Source: Bolinopsis microptera (Eukaryota; Ctenophora; Tentaculata; Lobata; Bolinopsidae). Taken from it: a stretch of DNA of 64,000 nt. Position 1 is the first letter of the stretch, and each line of letters opens with the position of its first letter. Position numbers and translations under genes: made by a program. The notes beneath the pieces were generated by a model that searched no databases, was not told the DNA's origin, and worked only from the letters and a program-made list of their open reading frames with translations. Location: positions 434,001 to 498,000 of the forward strand of contig NC_087081.1 in NCBI RefSeq assembly GCF_026151205.1, read 5' to 3'. Shown one piece after another: positions 24,345-34,736 of this stretch.

Positions 24345-26716
24345 GTATAAAATCAATGAAACAATAAGATTTATTTTACATTCCTTTCATAAATAAAATA
24401 AGAGCTTAAACCACGAATTAGTTAACTAGAAGTAAACTTGAGGAAATATTCTTTAGTGGTTGTATATAATTATTTAAAAACTTTATTTGTTAGTATTTTT
24501 ATTATGGAAAGTGGTTGAATTTAGTGAGACAAGGTCAGTTTCTCTATTGTCTCAGAAAAATTTCTACTTTACAGTAGGCAATGCTGAGTGGCAGGAATGA
24601 CAGACCAAAACGCTTGGGGCTAACAATGGCCCATTTACAAACCACTTCAGACATGGCAATGATGTCATTTTAAATGCTTAATTCGTCTGAAACTGACCCT
24701 ACTGCACTTCTAACATTCTATAAAAATCTCTTCTAAAATAGGTATAAATATGCATAACACAAAACACACAAACAAAATGTTTATTATCCTTCTATAATAA
24801 ATTTCTATAGAACTTTTAAATTTCTATAAAACTAATAAACCTATATTATATATTCATTTTGCACCCAGAGAAAGATGTGATCACAGAGGTAGTTTCGATG
24901 TTATGTTCATGACAAGGTATGGGGCTGCTGCAAGTTATGTTTTGCTAAGAAATTACCGCTTTTTCAAGCTTAAGTAATCTAGGCAAGGTCAATTTTAAAG
25001 TTTTTGAATTTTGTCGAACGCTGTTTAAGGCTAAGTTCCAGTCATTTGGTTCTCCTTCCTTTTGAGTGTGAGTGATGGTGATTCTTATGGATGATTTGAG
25101 GTGATTGGGCTTATAACAGGTGAATGTAGTTAGCATGAGATTTTGTCGTACTGTATTCCATATTGTCCCTGCTCTGTATATGTAGCTGTCTGATGGTTTA
25201 GGTGTGAGAATGAGTGTCTCTTTGCCAAGTCTGCCAGATGTTTCAAAGAGGGAGTATAGTGATATAGGGGTTCTAATTTCTATATTTCAAGACCTTGAAG
25301 ATGTCATTAATACAATGGTAGAAGTACAGATTATGCACATTCATGATTTCATGAGTGTTGAAGAGGGGTTTTGTATGCTCCTTTCTGTAGAACTCCTTGC
25401 CCAGGATTTGCTCCCCGTAGGGTCTGCATCGTGCACTAGTTTTAAATTTATCCAAGTATGCTTCTTTATCTCCAAACATTATGCGGGCACACATTTTCTG
25501 TGCTTTGAACAGAGGTTCAAGTTTTTTGTTAGATGCCCCTCCCCAGACAGTTATACCATATGCAAGATAGCTTTCAAACAGAGTGTGATACAGATCTTTA
25601 TGGAGTGATGTGGGAATGTTATCTTTAATTCTATTTAGCATGCCACAGCAGCTGGCTAGTTTTTTTGCTAATTTCCTTCTATGTGCGTTCCAGTTTAGGT
25701 CTTCATCGATTGTTACACCTAAGAATTTAGTTTCATGTACTCTCTCCAAAGGTATGCCATTGATATTGATTTCTTGATCAGAGGGTGGTTTATCTTCATC
25801 TTTGTTGGATCGAGAGTTTGAGAATTCAAGGTAACAGCTCTTGCCAGTGTTTATGTGAAGTTTATTGGCAAGCATGTAGTGGTGTACGGAACTTAGGACT
25901 TCATTGGCTTTTTTGTATGCTAGGTTTCTACTTTTTGCAGCGACGAAGATATTAGTGTCATCAGCAAATAGAACAAATTTAGAGTTCTTTTCAGAGTTTG
26001 TAAGATCGTTTATGTAAATTAAGAACAGAAGGGGCCCTAAGCAGCTCCCTTGTGGCACTCCAAAAAGCACAGGTAGAGTATCAGATATTTCATTGAGCAC
26101 ACCAACATATTGTTTACGGTCGGAAAGATAACTTTCCAGGAGTTTGTGTGCCCGTCCTCTGATCCCGTATGTGTCTAATTTTTTGAGAAGTATTGAGTGA
26201 TCTATTGTATCAAATGCTTTACTTAGGTCGATAAAGATTCCTAAAACATGATTACCGGCTTTGAGTGATTGCTGAATGTGGTGAATTGAGTAGTTGAGTG
26301 CATGTGATGTTGAATGACCTTTTCTGAACCCAAACTGGCTATCGCACAGTATTCCCTGACTTGAGAGAAAACCATAAAGCCGTGAGTAGATAACCTTTTC
26401 AAAAATTTTACCAAAAATTGGGAGAGTAGAAATTGGACGATAATTTTGTAAGTGTTCTTCATTATCTTTTTTGTAGATGGGGCTAATTTTACCTATCTTA
26501 AGGATGGCGGGAAAGCATCCTGTTGACATAAGATTGTTGTATTGTATGGAAAGGACTGGGCTGAGAATGTGTGAGGCCTTTTTAATAACACTGATGGGGA
26601 AATCACTAGCTTTGCCATTTTGTAACTCGGAAATAATATGAGATATTTCACCCTCAGTGCAGTCTGTTAAGTACATCGAATTTGGGTTAGTTTTTGGTAA
26701 AAATTCAACAAATGAA
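24345..26716 (-). mobile_element. LINE C, minus-strand copy, 5' truncated
   Basis: Mirror image of 27682-30045: the same LINE family inserted in the opposite orientation. Its 5' truncation point is at about 26716, inside the RT N-terminus, and its 3' end is near 24345. The family is a close relative of LINE A by RT wording (FVLFADDTNIF, GVPQGSCLGPLLF). Confidence 0.8.
24945..26716 (-). pseudogene. LINE C ORF2 fragment (RT and C-terminus), frameshifted
   Basis: The frame from about 26716 to 25273 encodes RT from EFLPKTNP through NYRPISTLPIFGK, FGFRKGHSTSH, FIDLSKAFDTIDHS, GVPQGSCLGPLLF and FADDTNIF to the thumb. It ends at KVLKYRN because seven bases (AATTTCT on the plus strand, near 25275) are inserted relative to the plus-strand copy. 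The last 63 codons follow in another frame at 25136-24945. Endonuclease and ORF1 are absent. Confidence 0.8.
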
Positions 26717-27283
26717 AATAATACGTGCATGCGTGGCTTGAGCCGCGCCGCATAACAATTGATGAGTATAGGGGCTGGAGTACGCTTGTTTATAGATTAA
26801 TGAATTGTTGCATTATAAATATTCAGAATTGACGATATATTATGATCTAATAGTAAATTTTACAAAGCTGGCTTTGGATTTAGGTAAGATTATAATTTAT
26901 TTTTAAAAACCACGGATAGTTTTACATTTATTCCTATTTGTCGTATAATAATCATAAACAATTTAATCCTGTTTTCACGAATGCGCGGCTTTGGCGGCCA
27001 GTTATATTGACTTATACATAAAATTGAATTTTAAATAGAAATGTGAATATATTAAAATTTAAAACTTTCAAAACGGAGGCTTATAAATATTATTATATTA
27101 TGATTGTAAAATAAAGGATAAAATTTAAAATTTGTTTCACTAAAATTTGTTTCATTAACTGAGGTACTAGAAAAACTGCCCTTTTTCCTCTAGAAACACA
27201 CTTTTTTAAAGATTTTACTGGTGTATTCTCTAAAATCACCTAATGTTGTTCAATTGTTCAATTTTAGGGAGGGGCACCAAAAA
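26717..27283. other. Spacer between the two LINE C copies
   Basis: AT-rich, with no gene. It includes words shared with 12700-12830 (GCGCGGCTTT, AAATTTGTTT repeats) and ends in GGGAGGGGCACC just before the long G tract. Confidence 0.4.

Positions 27284-27314
<31 letters not shown>
27284..27314 (+). repeat. Poly-G tract, 31 bases
   Basis: An uninterrupted run of 31 G at the 5' junction of the plus-strand LINE C copy. Other long G or C runs are at 31190, 54768, 55970 and 60806. The exact length is uncertain because homopolymers of this size are hard to sequence. Confidence 0.9.
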
Positions 27315-27317
<3 letters not shown>

Positions 27318-27324
27318 CACCACT

Positions 27325-30045
27325 GTATGATGACTGGATAGCCTCGAAAACGTCAAAAGAATTTAGTCCAGATGGAAATATTGATCTCCACACAAAATTT
27401 TCAAACTATCGTCGATGTCTTAAAGGTGTAATAAAAAGTCAAAAAAAGAAATATTACTGTACTAAGATTATGGATCATCAAGGAGACAGCAAAAAGACTT
27501 GGGAAGTTATCAATGAATTAAGAGGAAAATGCAAAAAAACCATAAAGCCTCAATTCTGTGTCGACGGAGTACGCATCACAGAACGTAGACTCATAGCCAA
27601 CAAATTTAATGAGTACTTTGCCTCAATAGCGTCGAAATTGAATGAACAAGTTGATGGGGAAATGAAAATTGAGCCACTTCCTTCATTTGTTGAATTTTTA
27701 CCAAAAACTAACCCAAATTCGATGTACTTAACAGACTGCACTGAGAGTGAAATATCTCATATCATTTCTGAGCTACAAAATGGCAAAGCTAGTGATTTCC
27801 CCATCAGTGTTATTAAAAAGGCCTCACACATTCTCAGCCCAGTGCTTTCCATACAATACAACAACCTTATGTCAACAGGATGCTTTCCCGCCATCCTTAA
27901 GATAGGTAAAATTAGCCCCATCTACAAAAAAGATAACGAAGAACACTTACAAAATTATCGTCCAATTTCCACTCTCCCAATTTTCGGTAAAATTTTTGAA
28001 AAGGTTATCTACTCACGGCTTTATGGTTTTCTCTCGAGTCAGGGAATACTGCACGATAGCCAGTTTGGGTTCCGAAAGGGTCATTCAACATCACATGCAC
28101 TCAACTACTCTATTCACCACATTCAGCAGTCACTCAAAGCCGGTAATCATGTTTTAGGAATCTTTATCGACCTAAGTAAAGCATTTGATACAATAGATCA
28201 CTCAATACTTCTCAAAAAATTAAACACATACGGGATCAGAGGACGGGCACACAAACTCCTGGAAAGTTATCTTTCCGACCGTAAACAATATGTTGGTGTG
28301 CTCAATGAAATATCTGATACTCTACCTGTGCTTTTTGGAGTGCCACAAGGGAGCTGCTTAGGGCCCCTTCTGTTCTTAATTTACATAAACGATCTTACAA
28401 ACTCTGAAAAGAACTCTAAATTTGTTCTATTTGCTGATGACACAAATATCTTCGTCGCTGCAAAAAGTAAAAACCTAGCATACAAAAAAGCCAATGAAGT
28501 CCTAAATTCCGTACACCGCTACATGCTTGCCAATAAACTTCACATAAACACTGGCAAGAGCTGTTACCTTGAATTCTCAAACTCTCGATCCAACAAAGAT
28601 GAAGATACACCCTCTGATCAAGAAATCAATATCAATGGCATACCCTTGGAGAGAGTACATGAAACTAAATTCTTAGGTGTAACAATCGATGAAGACCTAA
28701 ACTGGAACGCACATAGAAGGAAATTAGCAAAAAAACTAGCCAGCTGCTGTGGCATGCTAAATAGAATTAAAGATAACATTCCCACATCACTCCATAAAGA
28801 TCTATATCACACTCTGTTTGAAAGCTATCTTGCATATGGTATAACTGTCTGGGGAGGGGCATCTAACAAAAAACTTGAACCTCTGTTCAAAGCACAGAAA
28901 ATGTGTGCCCGCATAATGTTTGGAGATAAAGAAGCATACTTGGATAAATTTAAAACTAGTGCACGATGCAGACCCTACGGGGAGCAAATCTTGGGCAAGG
29001 AATTCTACAGAAAGGAGCATACAAAACCCCTCTTCAACACTCATGAAATCATGAATGTGCATAATCTGTACTTCTACCATTGTATTAATGACATCTTCAA
29101 GGTCTTGAAATATAGAACCCCTATATCACTATACTCCCTCTTTGAAACATCTGGCAGACTTGGCAAAGAGACCCTCATTCTCACACCTAAACCATCAGAC
29201 AGCTACATATACAGAGCAGGGAAAATATGGAATACAGTACGACAAAATCTCATGCTAACTACATTCACCTGTTATAAGCCCAATCACCTCAAATCATCCA
29301 TAAGAATCACCATCACTCACACTCAAAAGGAAGGAGAACCAAATGACTGGAACTTAGCCTTAAACAGCGTTCGACAAAATTCAAAAACTTTAAAATTGAC
29401 CTTGCCTAGATTACTTAAGCTTGAAAAAGCGGTAATATCTTAGCAAAATATAACTTGCAGCAGCCCCATACCTTGTCATGAACATAATATCGAAACTACC
29501 TCTGTGATCACATCTTTCTCTGGGTGCAAAATGAATTATATATATATAGGTTTATTAGTTTTATATAAATTTAAAAGTTCTATAGAAATTTATTATATAA
29601 GGATTATAAACATTTTGTTTGTGTGTTTTGTGTTATGCATTTTTATACCTATTTTAGAAGAGATTTTTATAGAATGTTACAAGTGCAGTAGGGTCAGTTT
29701 CAGACGAATTAAGCATAAATGACATCATTGCCATGTCTGAAGTGGTTTGTAAATGGGCCATTGTTAGCCCCAAGCGTTTTGGTCCCTCATTCCTGCCACT
29801 CAGCATAACCTACTGTAAAGTAGAAATTTTTCTAAGATAATAGAGAAACTGACCTTGTCTCACTAAATTTAACCACTTACCATAATTAAAATACTAACAA
29901 CCAAATAAAGTTTTTAAATAATTATATACAATCACCAAAAATATTTCCTCAAGTTTACTTCTAGCTAACTAATTCGTGGTTTAAGCTCTTATTTTATTTA
30001 TGATTAAAGGAATGTAAAATAAAACTTTTCGTTTCATTGAAAACT
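27325..30045 (+). mobile_element. LINE C, plus-strand copy, 5' truncated
   Basis: Truncated in the linker between endonuclease and RT, directly after the poly-G tract. The coding part ends at 29443 and a 3' untranslated region follows. The end shows a doubled AACTTTTCGTTTCATTG near 30021-30059, resembling the short tandem 3' repeats of CR1-type LINEs. Together with 24345-26716 it forms an inverted pair about 2.4 kb per arm. Confidence 0.8.
27330..29443 (+). CDS. LINE C ORF2 fragment, open RT frame
   Basis: About 700 codons without a stop, running from the linker (KKTWEVINELRGK, ANKFNEYFASIASKLNE) through all RT motifs (NYRPISTLPIFGK, FIDLSKAFDTIDHS, GVPQGSCLGPLLF, FADDTNIF, FLGVTIDEDLNW) to the C-terminus. 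The open frame extends left through the G tract, but that part is chance; the LINE protein begins at about 27330 and has no start codon of its own. The RT looks catalytically intact, but without ORF1 and endonuclease the copy cannot move on its own. Confidence 0.85.
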
Positions 30046-31097
30046 TTTCGTTTCATTGACTGGTTTGTTACATAATGTCTTATGGGCATCACGATTTTGT
30101 TATTTTTAAAAGTTCAAACAAATGTTGTGCTCGGGATGTTGCTTATTATTTATATTTATTAGCTTCAACTGTTTATTAGTCCACATTTAACCTTTATATA
30201 GTTTATGTGAAAATTTCAGACCCCTACCATTAAATTACTTTCTGAGATAGCACCCCTGTAGCTGTGACATAAATATGACACTTTTTTTGGGTGTCTTATT
30301 AGATGGTACCCAAATCTCTCTCTCTCTTTGTAATTGCAATGATAGAAGAAGGTTCTAAAAAAAATGGACAGCAAATATGAGACACCACTATCAGAAGTCT
30401 CTTATAACCTCATCCCTGCCCCTATGATGGAGTAGATGTGTATATATCTGATTGTTGATATTTCATATTATATAATATTGGTAGCAGTGGACAATTTCTG
30501 TTACCTCTGTATTGTGCTCTGCCAATTGCAACACTTGAATTACTTTATTGTATATATACTGTTCGACACTTTTTATTATGATAGAAGAAGGTTTAGCGAT
30601 TTCTGAGATGCCATTTCCTTGGAGTTTGTTCAATTTTTGTTTGCATGTCGCCATTTTCAAATTGTGATGGACCTGACTGTGACGGACGCACGTTTTTTCC
30701 CAATTTTTCCAAATCTTCTACTCTAGGAAGTCGAAAGCTCTAATTGAGATGTATTTTAGTAATTATGCATTTCATTAACTAGAATTATAATACAATCATT
30801 CACCAGGGACAGAATTGTCAATGTTACTGCTACGATACTTTTTGTTTTTGACACCTGTGGTCAAATCAATATATATTGGTTACATGGCTAAACGAAAAGG
30901 ACATAATTCTTCAGAAATCGAAAGGTTGAAATCTCTAATCTTTGCGGATGGCAAAATAGCACCCTTCTATGTGAGTTGAAAACAAATTTTCCCAAGATTT
31001 TTTAGAATATATTTCGAAATTATGAATTTTGTTAGGTCCAAATCGAGTTTTAAATACTAGACTGATCCAAGGGCAGGTATTTATTTCAGAGCACTTA
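30046..31097. other. Unassigned stretch
   Basis: No gene. It contains a short (TC)n run near 30318-30330. ORFs here are short and lack motifs. Confidence 0.45.
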
Positions 31098-31246
31098 GGG
31101 GTTGTCACATATTATGTAATCAACCGTTCCAAATTATTACGCTAGTGTAATTTTGACACAATAGCTGTGTAAAACTGATTACGGAGGGAGGGGGGGGGGG
31201 GGTAAAAATTGCCAAAAAATTGATTACTTAATATGTGAACGACCCC
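31098..31246. mobile_element. Short MITE with imperfect TIRs
   Basis: GGGGTTGTCACATATTATG (31098 onward) pairs imperfectly with the end CATATGTGAACGACCCC-like sequence at 31220-31246, over about 26 bases. The unit is only about 149 bp. A 13-base G run sits inside at 31190-31202. No coding capacity. Confidence 0.65.
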
Positions 31247-31612
31247 TTGGCCCTTATCAATGGAAATAATTGGTCAAGTATGAAATGTTCCAAATGTGTA
31301 CCCCCTAACGCCCCCTAGTGCACCCGTAACACAAATAGAATAAAAATATGTTTGTTGGGGACTGGCCCAAGTGCCAGCCAATGTTTACTGAAAATGTGTA
31401 ATATGACAATATTATAATATATCTCATGAAATATTCAATTCCGAATGAAACCTAAATAATAATCATAAGACCTGAGTGAGACCTGGCCTGCTTTGCAATT
31501 GCTATTTAGCAGTGGGAGCTAGACAGATTGTCACATAAGTATTATAACTATACTAACCAACATACCTTTCCACTAAAATAAACATACTGAAACCTATTAC
31601 TCTCTTATCCTG

Positions 31613-31747
31613 CAGTTCCACGGCTCAGTTTTGCAACCAGATTTGCCAGATTTTTTCTCACATTTTTGCGACCGGAAAAGAAATTCAAAAATATTTCTCC
31701 GCACAGAACCAGAGAAAATCTGGTTGCAAAACTGAGCCGTGGAACTG
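31613..31747. mobile_element. Fold-back MITE family F, short copy
   Basis: CAGTTCCACGGCTCAGTTTT begins a 32-bp inverted repeat at 31613-31644 and 31716-31747, in a 135-bp unit. A longer relative with the same ends lies at 56883-57210. Both share the interior CAAAAATATTTCTCCGCACAG. Non-coding. Confidence 0.75.
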
Positions 31748-31818
31748 GGCTTTTCCTCTGTATGCAAGAGTGGAAACACCAAAAAAGATAACACACGTAC
31801 AAGTTACACACATGGAAA

Positions 31819-32005
31819 TACAGGGTGGGCCAAAGAATAAAACAAATATTCAGAATAAAACAAAAATACAAAAATACAACAAAAAAAGTCAGTACCCATA
31901 CGTTGGCTTTATAGCTCAGTCACTGAGTGCCCAATTGAAATATGTTATGATTTAGTACCACCACTGCACTGGTTCGAGGAATTTGTCAACTTGAAAAATA
32001 TTGAT
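31819..32005 (+). mobile_element. Mariner MITE fragment
   Basis: Starts with TACAGGGTGGGCCAAA, the end of the MITE at 21803-22572 (inverted relative to its right end). An A-rich insertion follows, and then the same GGCACTCAG/ACCACTGCACTGGTTCG wording as that MITE's right part in reverse complement. The far end is missing. Confidence 0.75.
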
Positions 32006-32111
32006 GTTGAGCAACACATACTTTGTCATTTTTGATATAATATTAAGAACGCTTAGTCAAGTCCTTTTTGATCAGCTGTTTCATTTCTGGGACAAGTACT
32101 TGTGAAAGCGT

Positions 32112-33036
32112 TTAATCGACCTGCGACCACACGATACTCAAAGATTCACGATCGATCTGACTGTACCTCTTATCCGTCTCTGTGAGTCTTCTAGAAATAA
32201 ATTCTATGGGTCTATCTACTCCGTTCTTGTCCACATGTGATATGACAGCACCTAGTCCGTACGAACAAGCATCACAATCTACTCTAACTGGTAACTGTGG
32301 ATCATAGAATATCAATACATCGTGAGACATCAACCTCTCCTTGAGTTGGTCAAAACATCTCTTCTCAACTTGATCGAACTTCCACTCGGCAGTCCTTAGC
32401 CGATTTGACGGTTATTAACTCGACATATCTTTCAGGAACCGGCTGTAGTACTGTACAGCTCTCAGAAATGAAACTAGCTCTCCAACATTCTGTGGATATG
32501 CTGCCTTATATAGGGCCTCAACTTTATTTCTATAATGTCTCACTCCTTCTTTACTGATCTCATAACCCATCACTTTATCTCTGAAGAAACTCTGATTTGT
32601 CCCTAGTCTGCTGATTTGTCCCAGATCTACGCTTGAAGAAACTCTGATTTGTCCCAGATCTACGCTTGAAGAAGCCGCTTTTCTCTAGTCTGCTGAGCAC
32701 CTCCATCAACGTGTTAACATGCTCTTCCGTAGTCGTCTCCGTAATTAAAATGTCATCTACACAACAGGTTACGTGCTCCAGTCCTTTAAGGGTCCTGTCC
32801 ATGACTGACTGGAAGATCCCACTGACTGAGTTAATACAATAGGGTAGCACTAACGGTTTATAGAGACCTTGGTGAGTATTAATCGTTCCTAAGATCTGGT
32901 CACGCTCTCTTAGTAGAAGCGAGTTATAAGCCTGTTTAATGTCGATCCTGGAAAATTTTGTTCCTCCTTTCATTCCAACAAAACAATCCTCGACTGAGGG
33001 TAAAGGGTAAATTCTCATATCTAAACTCGGATTCAC
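32112..33036 (-). pseudogene. Ty3-type RT and RNase H, copy A, broken
   Basis: RT fragment at 33036-32575 contains IYPLPSVEDCF, FSRIDIKQAYN and VDDILIT (the family's catalytic Y/x-V-D-D, with Cys before it). Connection-domain wording (LVSFLRAVQYYSRFLK) follows at about 32500, then RNase H wording at 32333-32112 (VDCDACSYGLGAVISH, DRESLSIVW). Frames are interrupted between these parts. A short internal duplication (RRSGTNQ repeated) is present here but not in copy B. No integrase follows. Confidence 0.8.
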
Positions 33037-33166
33037 AGTGCGCTTATAGCTTTATAGTCACCACATAACCTCAAGGTCTTGTCATTCTTCCTTACAGCGA
33101 CGACCGGTGAAGCCCAGGGGCTTGAGTCCACGGGAGCATTATAGTCTCCAACCTTAACTAATCTGT

Positions 33167-33566
33167 CTAGCTCCGCCCCGACTTCATCTCTCTCTGCATA
33201 TATGCAACTGGTCTCGCTTTACAAAACTTAGGCTTAGCTTCAACCTTAAGATCAAGACAAGCCTCGTGATCCGTAACTTTACCCATTCCTGGTTGGAACG
33301 AAGGATTTGATTTGAGCTTATCTATTAGTTTCTCTCTCATTTGCTCAAATGTCTCGACATGCTTCACTTCAACCAGACGGTTAAACCACTCTCGACCTAA
33401 TAATACGTCCTGGATCCAATCTCTCCCTAACAGCGTCGGAAAGTTGGAGTCAACTACACGTAACGTGAGTTTATGCTCTTGGGTTTTAAATCTGACAAAT
33501 ACTGAGGTATTCATATTTCATGGATTCAATCGACTGCCCGTTAGCTACAACCAGGTTACTACACTT
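33167..33566 (-). pseudogene. Protease C-terminus and RT N-terminus, copy A
   Basis: Contains LLGRDWIQDVLLGREW (the hydrophobic-G-R/D motif near the protease end) and the start of RT (KPKFCKARPVAY). The frame upstream is cut by a LINE insertion at 33567-34492. The matching uninterrupted stretch is in copy B at 40005-40610. Confidence 0.75.
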
Positions 33567-34492
33567 GATTTGATTTGAAACTTTTACAAATAGTATATTA
33601 TACAATACAGCAAAGAGAATTAAAAATATACGACATAATTATCATGAGGCATTTTGTTGGGTAAAAGTTGTAGTCCATATTGTATAAATACTAAAAGCAT
33701 GGTTAAATGGTACAAGTTCTGGGGGTATACGTATTACAAGTAAGTTCTACTCCCAGACTCACTAACACCACCTCCATCTAAACACACAAAATGTATCTAA
33801 AACACGCAAATTTAGAATTATCAAAATAAATAGTATAGTTTTACATAATGTGTCCATGACTTGACTCATAATGCGCCAAAAATTGCGCGCGTATCATCAC
33901 ACAGCGCTTAGAAGCAAGATTACAGTCGGATATAAAGTTCGCGTAATCCAGTTAAGTAGATTCGCTGAGGACTGCACCAGGGTCAAATCATGGCAACAGA
34001 ACGTAAATGTTATTTAATAGATTTATTTTTATATTATAGTTGTTATATTCAGTATCGTGACCGATCTATCAGTGGCGGGGGCCCACTTATAAATATCATT
34101 TGCACTCATTAACTTAGTCAGGGTCTGTCAATTTGTCCCAAAAGTGTTTTGCCAGGTTTGCCTTAAAGGTTCCAGCATCACTTATCTCTTTAAGGTCAGT
34201 TGGCAGGTCATTCCAGACACTGTGTGTTCTGAAGAAGAAGCTTCTCTTAAAGGAGTGAGCTTTTGCTTCCACAGTACACTTCAGGGAATAAACCGTAGAG
34301 TTCTTTTCATTAGACCTAGATCTTTTCGATTTGACTCGTAGTTTTTCTTTTTTGAGACACAGCTGATAAGTGTCAGAGTCAAACCAGGGCGGCTGATCCT
34401 TATCTGATATCGTAATAGTTGGGATTCGGTTGTGTATGTGATGGAACAGGATTTTCTTAAAACGGAACCATCCTGTTTCTGCATCACAGTAA
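33567..34492 (-). mobile_element. LINE fragment inserted in the protease, copy A
   Basis: Copy B has an intact empty site (ACACTT followed by AGCTAAC at about 40522-40533), while copy A carries 926 extra bases between these halves. On the minus strand the insert ends in CAAATCAAATC, a CR1-like short tandem tail. Its coding remnant joins a piece of the endonuclease-RT linker (QPPWFDSD wording) directly to the ORF2 C-terminus (SVWNDLPTDLKE, FKANLAKHFWD), so RT itself was deleted. No target duplication is obvious. Confidence 0.75.
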
Positions 34493-34736
34493 AGCTAACT
34501 TACAACCTACAAGGTTCAAACGGTTAAACAAGTTTAAGCTCATACAAGAAATCTCGGAGCCTGTATCGACTTCTATCTCGACACATCTGCCAGCATGGCA
34601 GTTTAACATAATACTTGTTACCTTTCTTAAAGTGATCAACACTATTTGCTGAACCAACGGACATTGAAGATTCACAACTACTACTTACATCAACAGACAG
34701 GACCGGTAAAATCAATTACCACAAATAAAATTGACC
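34493..34736 (-). pseudogene. Aspartic protease N-terminal part, copy A
   Basis: Shows the active-site motif VDTGSEIS of retroelement aspartic proteases. It is separated from the rest of the protease by the LINE insertion at 33567-34492, and from gag by a frame change. Confidence 0.75.

Noticed and set aside
27221-27329. N-terminus of the long ORF before LINE C, including a poly-Gly run
   Set aside because: The frame crosses the poly-G tract by chance; LINE homology begins only after it.
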